From assembly GCA_015060965.1 (NCBI GenBank), contig SUXN01000020.1, positions 1 to 50,324 of the forward strand: DNA of 50,324 bases, read 5' to 3'. This DNA comes from Bacteroidales bacterium. Its GTDB lineage: Bacteria; Bacteroidota; Bacteroidia; Bacteroidales; Bacteroidaceae. Position numbers and translations under genes: made by a program. The notes beneath the pieces are model-generated. The model was not told the origin of the DNA, made no database searches, and was given only the letters and a program-made list of their open reading frames with translations. This document shows positions 40,109 through 48,839 of this stretch, piece by piece. Within the stretch, counting starts at the first letter, position 1; each line of letters starts with the position of its first letter.

Positions 40109-42262
40109 ATGAAAACTTATCAGACTAACGAAATCAAGAACATTGCAATCGTAGGATGTTCCGGCTCTGGAAAAACCACTCTCACAGAGGCTATGCTCTT
40201 TGAGGGTGGAATCATCAAACGTAGAGGTACAATCGAGGCAAAGAACACCGTTAGCGACTACTTCCCCGTTGAGCAGGAGTATGGCTATTCGGTGTTTTCA
40301 ACTGTATTCCAGATTGAGCAGGCAGGCAAGAAACTGAACCTTATCGACTGTCCGGGTGCCGACGACTTTGCAGGCAGTATGGTGAGCGCGATGACTGTTG
40401 CCGACCTTGCAATGATGGTCATCAACGGCCAGTATGGTGTTGAGGTAGGTACACAGAACTGCTACCGTTACATCAGAAAGATGAAGAAGCCGATGATGTT
40501 CGTGGTTAACCAGGTTGACAACGAGAAGTGCGACTATGATACAATCATTGAGCAGTTGCAGTCAATCTATGGCTCAAAGGTTGTTCCGGTACAGTATCCT
40601 TTGAATGCAGGTCCCGGTTTCAGTACAATCATCGACGTGCTGTTGATGAAGAAGCTTACATTCGTGGGTGAGGGTAAGGCTCCTATCGTTGAGGATATCC
40701 CTGCCGGTGAGCTTGAGAAGGCAAAGGCTCTTCACATGGAGCTGGTTGAGAAGGCTGCCGAGAATGAAGAGGGTCTTATGGACAAGTTCTTCGAGTCAGA
40801 GGAGTTGACAACAGACGAAATCCGTATGGGTGCACGTTTGGGTCTTTCTACCGACAGTGTTTATCCTGTACTCTGCTGTTCTGCATCTACAGACGTTGCA
40901 GTGAGCCGTCTGCTCGAGTTCCTTGCAAACGTTGCTCCTGAGATTACAGATATGCCTCAGCCTGTTAACGCGGATGGCGAGACTGTTCCTTATGACAGCG
41001 AGGCTCCTACTTCAATCTTCTTCTACAAGACATCTGTCGAGCCGCACATCGGTGAGGTCAACTACTTCAAGGTGATGAGCGGTACACTCAAGGCCGGTGA
41101 CGACCTTCTGAATGTAGACCGCGGCTCAAAAGAGCGTATCGCGCAGTTGTTCTGCAGCGCAGGTGCAAACCGTGTGGCTGTCGAGGAACTCAAGGCCGGT
41201 GACCTCGGCTGTACGGTGAAACTGAAGGATATCAAGATCGGTAATACTCTCAACGCCAAGGATGCAAACAACAAGTTCGCTCTTGTGAAGTATCCTGCTT
41301 CAAAATATTCACGCGCCATCAAACCTGCAAATGAGTCTGAAATCGAGAAGATGATGCAGATTCTCAACCGTATGCACGAGGAGGATCCTACATGGCGCAT
41401 CGAGCAGTCCAAGGAGCTCCGTCAGACAATCGTTTACGGTCAGGGCGAGTTCCACCTGCGTACTCTCAAATGGCGTCTTGAGAACGTTGAGAAGATTCAG
41501 GTCAAGTATGAGGAGCCGAAGATTCCTTACCGCGAGACAATTACAAAGGCTGCCCGTGCCGACTATCGTCACAAGAAACAGTCAGGTGGTGCAGGTCAGT
41601 TCGGTGAGGTTCACATGATTGTTGAGCCATACGAGGATGGCAAGCCACTGCAGGAGGTTTACCGTTTCGGCAACCAGGAGTTCAAGATCAATGCAAAGGG
41701 TACCGAGGAGGTGACTCTGGAGTGGGGCGGCAAGCTCGTGTTCGTGAACAGCATCGTCGGTGGTAGCATCGATGCGCGCTTTATGCCTGCTATCCTCAAG
41801 GGTGTTATGGAGCGCATGGAGCGTGGTCCTCTGACAGGTTCTTATGCACGCGACGTACGTGTTATCGTTTACGACGGTAAGATGCACCCGGTTGATTCAA
41901 ACGAGCTTTCATTCATGCTCGCCGGCCGTAACGCCTTCAGCGCTGCGTTCCGTGAGGCTGGTCCAAAGATTCTTGAGCCTGTTTACGATGTTGAGGTATT
42001 CGTTCCGTCAGATAAGATGGGTGACGTGATGAGTGATATCCAGGGTCGTCGCGGTATGATCATGGGTATGGAGAGCGAGAACGGTTATGAGAAACTCTCT
42101 GCAAAGGTTCCTTTGAAGGAGATGGCTTCTTATTCAACAACATTGAGTTCACTCACCGGTGGCCGTGCATCGTTCATTATGTCTCCTTCTACATACGAGT
42201 TGGTTCCTGGCGATGTACAGAACAAGCTTGTTGAGGAATTGGCAGTTAAGGACGAGGAATAA
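40109..42262 (+). CDS. fusA2: EF-G2, elongation factor G paralogue with degenerate GTPase motifs
   Basis: A 717-residue EF-G-type protein of full length with all five domains (G domain ~1-280, beta-barrel ~300-390, domains III-V to the end; domain IV region TKAARADYRHKKQSGGAGQFGEV). The G domain is altered: P-loop GCSGSGKT at 16-23; switch II DCPGADDF at 80-87 where EF-G has DTPGHVDF, so the catalytic His is Ala84; NKxD is NQVD; the RGIT switch I motif is YGYS. Bacteroides thetaiotaomicron EF-G2 is reported to act without GTP hydrolysis and to be induced in carbon starvation by the regulator Cur. By similarity and its position before rprXY and rpsF-rpsR-rplI, this is the same gene. Terminator 42282-42309. 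Confidence 0.93.
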   Translation: MKTYQTNEIKNIAIVGCSGSGKTTLTEAMLFEGGIIKRRGTIEAKNTVSDYFPVEQEYGYSVFSTVFQIEQAGKKLNLIDCPGADDFAGSMVSAMTVADLAMMVINGQYGVEVGTQNCYRYIRKMKKPMMFVVNQVDNEKCDYDTIIEQLQSIYGSKVVPVQYPLNAGPGFSTIIDVLLMKKLTFVGEGKAPIVEDIPAGELEKAKALHMELVEKAAENEEGLMDKFFESEELTTDEIRMGARLGLSTDSVYPVLCCSASTDVAVSRLLEFLANVAPEITDMPQPVNADGETVPYDSEAPTSIFFYKTSVEPHIGEVNYFKVMSGTLKAGDDLLNVDRGSKERIAQLFCSAGANRVAVEELKAGDLGCTVKLKDIKIGNTLNAKDANNKFALVKYPASKYSRAIKPANESEIEKMMQILNRMHEEDPTWRIEQSKELRQTIVYGQGEFHLRTLKWRLENVEKIQVKYEEPKIPYRETITKAARADYRHKKQSGGAGQFGEVHMIVEPYEDGKPLQEVYRFGNQEFKINAKGTEEVTLEWGGKLVFVNSIVGGSIDARFMPAILKGVMERMERGPLTGSYARDVRVIVYDGKMHPVDSNELSFMLAGRNAFSAAFREAGPKILEPVYDVEVFVPSDKMGDVMSDIQGRRGMIMGMESENGYEKLSAKVPLKEMASYSTTLSSLTGGRASFIMSPSTYELVPGDVQNKLVEELAVKDEE

Positions 42263-42281
42263 AATTCTTTCTCAATATTTG

Positions 42282-42309
42282 AAAGGTGGAGAGCTTGCTC
42301 TCCACCTTT
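42282..42309 (+). terminator. EF-G2 terminator
   Basis: Perfect 13-bp arms 42282-42294 and 42297-42309 with a TT loop, followed by TTTG; a classical intrinsic terminator 20 bp after the stop. Confidence 0.9.
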
Positions 42310-42472
42310 TTTGTTAAATACATCCCTGTTTTTGCTAAAAAGTTACGTGAATAAAAAATAAAGTTGTTAAAATCACAAGTATAAAATTTTTATCTGTTAA
42401 TTAAAGAGAAAAAAACAATAATTTTAAATAATTGTTATACAACCTAAAGATGTTTGTCTATATATTTGCTTT

Positions 42473-44008
42473 ATGAAAAAGTTTACAATCTGGCTTGTGG
42501 GTCTCATTATGACCATCTGTTGTGTGGCGTTGCTCTTTCTGCAGCTGTCATACATTGACACGATGGTAAATATGCGTAAGGATCATTTTGAGGAGGGCGT
42601 GCGTCGCAGTCTTCACTCGGTGGCTTATGACCTTGAGCTTGATGAGATGCGTCAGTATCTGTCCGATGAGCTGCAGCGTGATATAGATTTCGGTCGACTG
42701 CTTGACGAAAAGCTGCTCTACAGGCAGCATACGGTTAAAGGAGCATCGGGTGAGGCATATACTTTCTTTGAACTGAGGCTTTCCGATGAGAAGCCGTCGG
42801 CACCGGCCGACGCCGGTCGCAGATTCGGTAACCGTAGAGATATGTCGGTGCAGGGAGTGAACAAACTTTCGCAGGACATCATCAAGATGAAGTACAAGTA
42901 CCAGCGTAATCTTTTTGACAGGGTTATATATGATGTGATAATGAGCGCCGGCGCGCGTCCTCTTGAAACCAGGGTGAATGTCGATGCACTTTACAAGAAC
43001 CTGAAGGCTGAGCTTGCAAGCAATGGTATCGAGTTGTCGTTCCAGTTCTGTCTGACCGACCACTCGGGTGATGTGCTTTTCCGCACCGATGGCTACGTGA
43101 GTCAGGAGTCGCATAAGGTGTACCGCGAGGCTCTGTTCGCAAATGATGTCTTCAACAGGTTCTCTACTCTTGATGTAAGCTTCCCGACATCGTATCTGAA
43201 CAATTATATTTACGGTTCGGTTAAATTTATGATACCTTCTTTGTTGTTCACTTTGGTTATGTTAATAACATTTGTGATAACATTGTATAACGCGGTAAGG
43301 CATAAAAGGATAACAAAGATGAAGAATGACTTCATTAACAATATGACCCATGAGTTCAAGACTCCTATCTCGACTATCTCCCTTGCGGCACAGATGCTGC
43401 AGGACGAGTCGGTGGCGAAGTCTCCGGCCATGTTCAATAAACTGTCGGGTGTCATAACGAGCGAGTCGAAGCGTCTTCGTTTCCAGGTGGACAAGGTGCT
43501 GCAGATGTCTATGTTCGACGACAAGGACAATGCTGCGCTCAAGATGAAGGAACTTGATGCCAACGAGCTTGTATCGGGAATAGCGAATACATTTGCTGTC
43601 AAGGTGGAACAGAACGGCGGAAAGATAGAACTTGACCTTAAGGCTGATGACCCTTATGTTTATGTGGACGAGATGCATTTCACGAATGTGGTCTTCAATC
43701 TCATGGACAATGCAATGAAATACAAGCGCCCGGATGTGCCTCTTGACCTTGAGGTCCGTACCTGGAATGCAGGTGGAAAGTTCATGCTCTCCATCAAGGA
43801 TAACGGAATCGGCATAAAGAAGGAGCACTTGAAAAAGATATTCGACCGCTTCTTCAGGGTTACCACCGGTAACGTGCATGACGTGAAGGGTTTTGGTCTG
43901 GGTCTTGCTTATGTGAAACAGATAGTGGCTGCCCACAAGGGCAGCATCCGCGCCGAGAGCGAGCCGGGCGTGGGAACAACATTTGTAATTGTATTACCTT
44001 TAAAATAA
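42473..44008 (+). CDS. rprX: sensor histidine kinase, RprX type
   Basis: A 511-residue inner-membrane sensor kinase: N-terminal TM (~5-27), a periplasmic sensor domain (~28-252), second TM (~253-274), then HisKA with the phosphorylated His293 in NNMTHEFKTPIS, and HATPase_c boxes VVFNLMDNAMKYKRP, DNGIGIKKEHL, FDRFFRV and GFGLGLAYVKQIV. It resembles RprX of Bacteroides fragilis, which with RprY regulates metabolic/stress genes. rprY starts 7 bp after its stop. TATATTTG at 42461-42468 would put the transcription start almost at the ATG, so the promoter is uncertain. Confidence 0.9.
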   Translation: MKKFTIWLVGLIMTICCVALLFLQLSYIDTMVNMRKDHFEEGVRRSLHSVAYDLELDEMRQYLSDELQRDIDFGRLLDEKLLYRQHTVKGASGEAYTFFELRLSDEKPSAPADAGRRFGNRRDMSVQGVNKLSQDIIKMKYKYQRNLFDRVIYDVIMSAGARPLETRVNVDALYKNLKAELASNGIELSFQFCLTDHSGDVLFRTDGYVSQESHKVYREALFANDVFNRFSTLDVSFPTSYLNNYIYGSVKFMIPSLLFTLVMLITFVITLYNAVRHKRITKMKNDFINNMTHEFKTPISTISLAAQMLQDESVAKSPAMFNKLSGVITSESKRLRFQVDKVLQMSMFDDKDNAALKMKELDANELVSGIANTFAVKVEQNGGKIELDLKADDPYVYVDEMHFTNVVFNLMDNAMKYKRPDVPLDLEVRTWNAGGKFMLSIKDNGIGIKKEHLKKIFDRFFRVTTGNVHDVKGFGLGLAYVKQIVAAHKGSIRAESEPGVGTTFVIVLPLK

Positions 44009-44014
44009 AGAATT

Positions 44015-44716
44015 ATGGACGAGAAACAGAGAATTTTATTGTGCGAGGACGATGAGAACTTGGGTATGCTTCTGCGCGAGTATCTTCAGGCGAAGGGCTA
44101 CTATGCCGAGCTGTGTCCTGATGGCGATGCCGGTTACAAAGCTTTCCTCAAAGGAAAATTCGATATATGCGTGCTTGATGTGATGATGCCGATCAAGGAC
44201 GGCTTTACTTTGGCGCAGGAGATCCGTGCCGTGAATGCGGAAATCCCCATCATCTTCCTGTCGGCAAAGACATTGAACGAGGATATTCTGGAGGGCTTCA
44301 AGATAGGTGCCGATGATTATATCACAAAGCCTTTCAGTATGGAGGTGCTTGTTGTGCGCATCGAGACCGTGCTCCGTCGTGTGTGTGGCAAGAAGAACAA
44401 GGAGAATACTCTCTACAAGATAGGCCGTTTCCAGTTCGATACCCAGAAACAGCTTCTCACAATCGGCGACCAGCAGACAAAACTTACAACAAAGGAGTCG
44501 GAGCTTCTGAGCCTGCTCTGCTCTCACGCAAACGAGATTTTGCAGCGTGACTTTGCTCTCAAGACTGTGTGGACCGATGACAACTACTTCAACGCCCGCA
44601 GTATGGACGTTTACATCACCAAGCTGCGCAAGCACCTGAAGGCTGATGACTCTATTGAGATTATCAATATCCATGGTAAGGGCTACAAACTGATTGCACC
44701 AGAGGTTGAGGGTTGA
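44015..44716 (+). CDS. rprY: response regulator, RprY type (OmpR family)
   Basis: A 233-residue OmpR/PhoB-type regulator. Receiver domain: acidic pocket CEDDEN, phosphoacceptor Asp55 in VLDVMMP, Thr/Ser in FLSAKT, and Lys in DDYITKPFS. C-terminal winged helix: LTTKESELLSLLCSHANEILQRDFAL, SMDVYITKLRKHLK, IINIHGKGYKL. It matches RprY of Bacteroides, the partner of RprX just upstream. The transcript probably ends at the palindrome 44724-44771. Confidence 0.93.
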   Translation: MDEKQRILLCEDDENLGMLLREYLQAKGYYAELCPDGDAGYKAFLKGKFDICVLDVMMPIKDGFTLAQEIRAVNAEIPIIFLSAKTLNEDILEGFKIGADDYITKPFSMEVLVVRIETVLRRVCGKKNKENTLYKIGRFQFDTQKQLLTIGDQQTKLTTKESELLSLLCSHANEILQRDFALKTVWTDDNYFNARSMDVYITKLRKHLKADDSIEIINIHGKGYKLIAPEVEG

Positions 44717-44723
44717 TTGCTTT

Positions 44724-44771
44724 GTATATACATTGAAAGGAGCGCATATGCGCTCCTTTCAATGTATATAC
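44724..44771. terminator. perfect 48-bp palindrome after rprY
   Basis: All 24 base pairs from 44724 to 44771 are symmetric about the AT at 44747-44748 with no spacer. It begins 7 bp after the rprY stop. T-rich sequence follows only loosely (GTCTTTCGG), so a terminator is likely but RNA stability or protein binding are alternatives. Confidence 0.7.
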
Positions 44772-44812
44772 GTCTTTCGGTTGTGTTCTTTCCGGTATTA
44801 AAGGTGTATAAA

Positions 44813-44839
44813 AAACGGATGTCATTGTGACACCCGTTT
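44813..44839 (-). terminator. terminator of the 59-residue membrane-protein gene
   Basis: AAACGGATGTCA (44813-44824) pairs with TGACACCCGTTT (44828-44839), one mismatch, 3-nt loop. On the minus strand it runs straight into TTTATAC. It lies 22 bp after the stop at 44862. Confidence 0.8.
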
Positions 44840-44861
44840 GCTTTTTGTTTTGTTTCTCTGC

Positions 44862-45041
44862 TTATTCTGCAAGATCCTTCTTGCCGCCAACGATGTAGAC
44901 GATAAGACCTACAATCATCAGAGCGAATGCGCCGAAGTTAACTGCGTTGATGTTGTTCCAACCGCAGAAGTAGCTTGCGATGAGGACTGCGGCTGCAATG
45001 ATAATCAGAGCCAAACCTGAATATTGAATATTCTTTCCCAT
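44862..45041 (-). CDS. 59-residue two-TM membrane protein
   Basis: The minus strand reads M-G-K-N-I-Q-Y-S-G-L-A-L-I-I-I-A-A-A-V-L to ...V-G-G-K-K-D-L-A-E-stop, 59 residues. Two hydrophobic segments (GLALIIIAAAVLIASYFCG and FGAFALMIVGLIVYIVG) are joined by a short polar loop (WNNINAVN). The codon use is that of a well-expressed gene, and a good terminator follows. It is not recognised as a named family; it may be an inner-membrane stress or accessory protein. It lies between rprY and rpsF in reverse orientation. Confidence 0.8.
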   Translation of the reverse strand: MGKNIQYSGLALIIIAAAVLIASYFCGWNNINAVNFGAFALMIVGLIVYIVGGKKDLAE

Positions 45042-45349
45042 AGTTATATGTTGTTTTTTGTTTATTTTCTAACTGCAAAGAAACATATAAATATTTAGAG
45101 AACGAAATTTTTTCAGTAAAAAATCTGTCTTTTTGCTTATTTCTTTTCTTAAAATGCCCTTTGTGGAGTATACGGCTGTTTGCAATCATATTGTGAGCCC
45201 TTTTTCTGCTATGCGAAATGGTGCCTTGTTGCCGTTTCGAGCGGCTGTTTTTAAAAAGCGCATTGTAAAACTTTGGTATTTCAAAAATTATGCTTATCTT
45301 TGCACCCGCGTTTAGATAAACGAATGTTTAACCAATTTCTTAATTAAAA
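45042..45349. other. 308-bp gap between the small membrane gene and rpsF
   Basis: AT-rich stretch holding the divergent upstream regions. Apart from the rpsF promoter at 45272-45302 I see no gene or hairpin. The 60-codon plus-strand frame at 45133-45315 covers the promoter and is not supported. Confidence 0.6.
45272..45302 (+). promoter_or_regulatory. consensus promoter of rpsF-rpsR-rplI
   Basis: TTTG (45272-45275) and TATCTTTG (45295-45302), spacing 19 bp, an ideal Bacteroidetes promoter. It is ~48 bp upstream of the rpsF ATG. Confidence 0.85.
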
Positions 45350-45691
45350 ATGAATCAATACGAAACCGTTTTCATTTTAACTCCCGTTTTGTCTGATGCT
45401 CAGATGAAGGAAGCGGTAGAGAAGTTCAAGGGCATTCTCACTGCTGAAGGTGCTGAGATTGTCAATGAGGAGAACTGGGGTCTCAAGAAGCTTGCTTACC
45501 CCATCCAGAAGAAAACAACAGGCTTTTATGTAATGTTCGAGTTCAATGCAGAGCCTAAGGTAATCTCAAAGTTGGAGTTGCAGTATCGTCGCGACGAGCG
45601 CGTTATTCGCTCTTTGGTTGTTAAGTTGGACAAGTATGCTGCTGAGTATGCTGCCAAGAGAAGAAATTTAAAAGGTAATAAGGAGAATTAA
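45350..45691 (+). CDS. rpsF: 30S ribosomal protein bS6
   Basis: A 113-residue protein of the S6 fold: [41 protein letters not shown] and [21 protein letters not shown]. It binds S18 on the small-subunit platform. It is first in the operon with rpsR (2 bp after the stop) and rplI, the usual order. Confidence 0.97.
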   Translation: MNQYETVFILTPVLSDAQMKEAVEKFKGILTAEGAEIVNEENWGLKKLAYPIQKKTTGFYVMFEFNAEPKVISKLELQYRRDERVIRSLVVKLDKYAAEYAAKRRNLKGNKEN

Positions 45692-45693
45692 TT

Positions 45694-45963
45694 ATGGCAC
45701 AGACACCTTCAGAAATCAGATATTTGACACCTCCTACAGTTGATGTCAAGAAGAAGAAATATTGCCGTTTCAAAAAGAACGGTATCAAGTATATCGATTA
45801 CAAGGATCCCGAATTCTTGAAGAAGTTCTTGAACGAGCAGGGTAAGCTTCTGCCCCGTCGCATCACCGGTACTTCATTGAAGTTCCAGCGCCGTATTGCT
45901 CAGGCTGTTAAGCGTGCACGCCACTTGGCTTTGCTGCCTTTTGTTACTGACATGATGAAATAA
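45694..45963 (+). CDS. rpsR: 30S ribosomal protein bS18
   Basis: An 89-residue basic protein with [61 protein letters not shown], the S18 pattern. No zinc-binding Cys cluster is present. It partners bS6, encoded two bases upstream; rplI follows after 14 bp. Confidence 0.97.
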   Translation: MAQTPSEIRYLTPPTVDVKKKKYCRFKKNGIKYIDYKDPEFLKKFLNEQGKLLPRRITGTSLKFQRRIAQAVKRARHLALLPFVTDMMK

Positions 45964-45977
45964 TAGGAGGAATAATT

Positions 45978-46430
45978 ATGGAGCTTATATTGAAAGAAGA
46001 TGTAATCAACTTGGGTTACAAAGACGATATCGTTAAGGTAAAGGACGGTTATGGCCGTAATTATTTGATTCCAACAGGCAAGGCTGTCATTGCTACAGAG
46101 TCTGCTAAGAAGGTACTCGCTGAGAACTTGAAGCAGCGCGCTCACAAGCTCGCTAAGATCAAGGCTGATGCAGAGGAGCTTGCTAAGAAGTTGGAGACTG
46201 TATCTTTGACAATCGCAGCTAAGGTTAGCGAGGCTGGTGCCGTTTACGGTTCAGTTGGTGCTGCTCAGGTTGCAGAGGAGCTTGCAAAGCTTGGCTTCGA
46301 GATTGACCGCAAGATCATTGTTGCTGAAGCAGCAAAGGAGGTCGGTTCTTACAGCGCAACAATCAAATTGCACAAGGAGGTTTCTGTAAAGGTTCCTTTC
46401 GCAGTTGTTGCTGAGGCTGCTGCTGAGTAA
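45978..46430 (+). CDS. rplI: 50S ribosomal protein bL9
   Basis: A 150-residue protein with the L9 N-terminal motif DVINLGYKDDIVKVKDGYGRNYLIPTGKAV, the long connecting helix (SAKKVLAENLKQRAHKLAKIKADAEELAKKL), and a C-terminal domain. Last gene of the S6-S18-L9 operon, with a terminator at 46454-46483. Confidence 0.97.
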   Translation: MELILKEDVINLGYKDDIVKVKDGYGRNYLIPTGKAVIATESAKKVLAENLKQRAHKLAKIKADAEELAKKLETVSLTIAAKVSEAGAVYGSVGAAQVAEELAKLGFEIDRKIIVAEAAKEVGSYSATIKLHKEVSVKVPFAVVAEAAAE

Positions 46431-46453
46431 GACAGAGTCTTGAAACATTATAG

Positions 46454-46483
46454 AAAAGGTGATGCTTTATGCGTCACCTTTTT
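46454..46483 (+). terminator. ribosomal operon terminator
   Basis: AAAAGGTGATGC (46454-46465) pairs with GCGTCACCTTTT (46471-46482) with one G-T, then TTTGTTTGG. It is 23 bp after rplI. Confidence 0.85.
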
Positions 46484-46542
46484 GTTTGGTATCAGGTGCT
46501 TTTAGGGCAAAATTATGATGTTCCATAAAATATTTGCCGGAG

Positions 46543-46576
46543 TTTGCTTGTAGACTCAAAATACTTTATATCTTTG
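46543..46576 (+). promoter_or_regulatory. promoter of the B12 uptake operon
   Basis: TTTG (46543-46546) and TATCTTTG (46569-46576), spacing 22 bp (or TTG at 46548 with 18 bp). The transcription start near 46582 matches the 5' end of the riboswitch. Confidence 0.7.
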
Positions 46577-46582
46577 CGTTTG

Positions 46583-46765
46583 ACAACGGTGTTGCCATTG
46601 CCAGCGGTGATGGTAAGTAAAAGGGAATCCGGTCAAAATCCGGAACTATACCCGTAGCTGTAGGTTCCAATAAAACCCAGATATTCTGTTGCCACTGCTC
46701 CTTGTGGGTGGGAAGGCTTTTGGGCGGAACGAGTCAGAAAACCTGCCTTGTCGATTATGTTTTAT
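46583..46765 (+). ncRNA. cobalamin riboswitch
   Basis: The leader has the conserved cobalamin elements in order: GGTGTTGCCATTGCC-type P2/P3 start, AAGGGAA (46621-46627), the CCGG..CCGG P4 stem (46630-46642), CCCGTAGCTGTAGG (46651-46664), the B12 box GCCACTG (46691-46697), GGGTGGGAAGG, and the closing GAGTCAGAAAACCTGCC (46731-46747). It controls a BtuB-type receptor 23 nt downstream. Adenosylcobalamin or another corrinoid binding would repress expression. Confidence 0.95.
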
Positions 46766-46767
46766 AC

Positions 46768-46788
46768 AAACCCCGGGTAAGGGTTTTA
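46768..46788 (+). promoter_or_regulatory. candidate expression-platform hairpin before btuB
   Basis: AAACCC (46768-46773) pairs with GGGTTT (46781-46786), ending one base before the ATG at 46788. A stem abutting the start codon could block initiation when cobalamin is bound. Confidence 0.5.
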
Positions 46789-48821
46789 TGGACTTTTTTA
46801 TGCAATACAGGTTTTTATATTTATTGTGCGCCCTTGGCGCTCTCTTTGGTTCTTTCCCGCTGTTTGCGCAGGAGAGTGACTCGTTGGATTATGTTCTTGA
46901 GGATGCAGTCGTGCTGATGCCGGGCCGTACCGAGCCGGAGAATTCTGTTACTCCTTTCAGGAGGGTGGAGGGAAAAGATGTGCTCCGTTATGGCTTGCGT
47001 AATGTTTCTGAGGCATTGAGGCTGATGCCAGGAGTCTTTGTCCAGGACTATGGCGGAGTGGGTGGTCTCAAGGCTGTCTCTGTCCGTGGACTGGGTGCAA
47101 AACATACTGCTGTCAGTTATGATGGGGTGGTGGTGTCCGATGCGCAGAGCGGTATGGTGGACCTTGGGCGGTTTGCTTTGGAAGATATCTCGGAGGTTAC
47201 GCTTGTAACGGGGCAAGATGACAGGATTGCATTGAGAACTGCACGTGAATATTCTTTGGCCTCGCATGTTTCAATGCGGAGCTCGTTGTTCTCGAACGAT
47301 GGACATCTGTCGTGGCGTCCCGGTGTTGTTTCGTCTGTGAAATTTCAGGGTGGCTCTTTCGGCCTTGCCGGTGCGTCGGTCCGCAGTTGTTTTCATGCCG
47401 ATGATGGTGGGTTTTCGGCCTCTCTTGTCGGAAACTATATGCGCAGTGACGGAATGTATCCGTTTACTCTTGTCAACGGTGCCCTTTCATCGCGTGAAAA
47501 ACGGCGTGACAGCGATGTGGAGTCGTTGGCATTTGAGGGTAACGTCAGGGCGAATGTGCTTGAGGGCAGCCTGTGTGCAAAACTGTATTATTACGGTTCG
47601 GAAAGGGGGCTCCCCGGTGCTGTTAACCTTTATAATAAGGAAAACAGGGAGCGTCTTTGGAACAGGAGCTTTTTTGCGCAGGCTGTGTATGACCATGGTC
47701 TGTCGGACAATGCCGATATTAGGGCTGTCGTGAAATATGACCGCAACTACTCGCGCTACAAGGATGTGAATAAAAATTATGCCACCGGTGAGCAGGTTGA
47801 TGTGAACCGCCAGAATGAGTATTATCTCTCGGTGGCGGTGTCCGCGAATCCCTCCAGACTTTTCTGCTGGTCTGTGGCATCTGATATCTCGTATGCTACA
47901 CTTGAAAATAATTTCGAGAACAGCAAGGCTCCGCGCCGCCTCTCTTCTTATACCGTCTTTGCGGCGTCATGCAAATTTAAAGCTGTGACAATTGTCGGCT
48001 CTCTGCTTGCGACATATATAAAGGATAATGTGAAATATGGTATAGCATCATCTCCTTTCAAGAGACTCTCGCCTGCACTTTCTTTTTCGGTGAAGCCTAT
48101 CAGCGGCTATGGTGGACTAATGTTCCGTGCCTCGTTCAAGGACTCTTATCGTATGCCAACTTTTGCCGACCTCTACTATCTGCGCCAGGGAAACACGGCT
48201 CTCAGGCCTGAAAGGGCTACTCAATATAATGTGGGCGTGACATGGAGGGAGTACTTTGCTTTTCTCGGGGCTGACAGCTATGTGTCAGTTACTGCCGATG
48301 CATATTATAATAATGTGCGCGACAAGATTGTGGCGTTGCCTACAATGTATATATGGCGTATGATGAATTTCGGCAGGGCCGATATTTTCGGGGCAGATGT
48401 GAGTGTGTCGTTGTGGTCGCGCTTCGCAAGGGGGTATTCTTTGCAGGCTGACGTGGCCTATTCCTGGATGAATGCAGTTGATGTTACCGATAAATCGGCA
48501 AAGAATTATCGTCATCAACTCCCGTATACTCCTGCTCACACAGGTAACTTCTCGCTGACATTTGAGAATCCAGTTGTTGATGCTACGTATATGCTCGCTG
48601 CGGTTGGCGAGCGTTATATGCTCCCTCAGAATACTGAGCGCAACAGAATGCCCGGCTATGTGGAACATTCATTTGTGCTGAATCGTGATTTTCGTTTCGG
48701 GGATGCCGTGTTGCATTTGCAGGGCAAATTCATGAACCTCTTCAATACGCATTACGAGGTGATACGTTATTACCCTATGCAGGGCTTCTCGTTCCTCTTC
48801 TCTGCCGGTATCGATTTCTAA
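46788..48821 (+). CDS. btuB: TonB-dependent cobalamin receptor, BtuB type
   Basis: A 677-residue receptor from MDFFMQYRFLYLLCALGALFGSFPLFA-Q (signal peptide; ATG at 46800 is also possible). Upstream in-frame codons belong to the riboswitch. The plug domain is visible: LEDAVVLMPGR (TonB-box-like start), VLRYGLRNVSEALRLMPGVFVQDYGGVGGLKAVSVRGLGAKHTAVSYDGVVVSDAQSG, VTLVTGQDD. A beta-barrel follows and ends in GIDF. There is no N-terminal carboxypeptidase-like domain, unlike SusC. The riboswitch upstream and BtuG-type lipoprotein downstream identify a B12 importer at the outer membrane. Confidence 0.92.
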   Translation: MDFFMQYRFLYLLCALGALFGSFPLFAQESDSLDYVLEDAVVLMPGRTEPENSVTPFRRVEGKDVLRYGLRNVSEALRLMPGVFVQDYGGVGGLKAVSVRGLGAKHTAVSYDGVVVSDAQSGMVDLGRFALEDISEVTLVTGQDDRIALRTAREYSLASHVSMRSSLFSNDGHLSWRPGVVSSVKFQGGSFGLAGASVRSCFHADDGGFSASLVGNYMRSDGMYPFTLVNGALSSREKRRDSDVESLAFEGNVRANVLEGSLCAKLYYYGSERGLPGAVNLYNKENRERLWNRSFFAQAVYDHGLSDNADIRAVVKYDRNYSRYKDVNKNYATGEQVDVNRQNEYYLSVAVSANPSRLFCWSVASDISYATLENNFENSKAPRRLSSYTVFAASCKFKAVTIVGSLLATYIKDNVKYGIASSPFKRLSPALSFSVKPISGYGGLMFRASFKDSYRMPTFADLYYLRQGNTALRPERATQYNVGVTWREYFAFLGADSYVSVTADAYYNNVRDKIVALPTMYIWRMMNFGRADIFGADVSVSLWSRFARGYSLQADVAYSWMNAVDVTDKSAKNYRHQLPYTPAHTGNFSLTFENPVVDATYMLAAVGERYMLPQNTERNRMPGYVEHSFVLNRDFRFGDAVLHLQGKFMNLFNTHYEVIRYYPMQGFSFLFSAGIDF

Positions 48822-48839
48822 CCATTAAATAGTTATATT

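Noticed and set aside
45133-45315. 60-residue plus-strand frame
   Set aside because: It contains the rpsF promoter and has no family resemblance.
46689-46787. Upstream in-frame start of btuB at 46689
   Set aside because: These codons are the cobalamin riboswitch; the signal peptide begins at 46788 or 46800.
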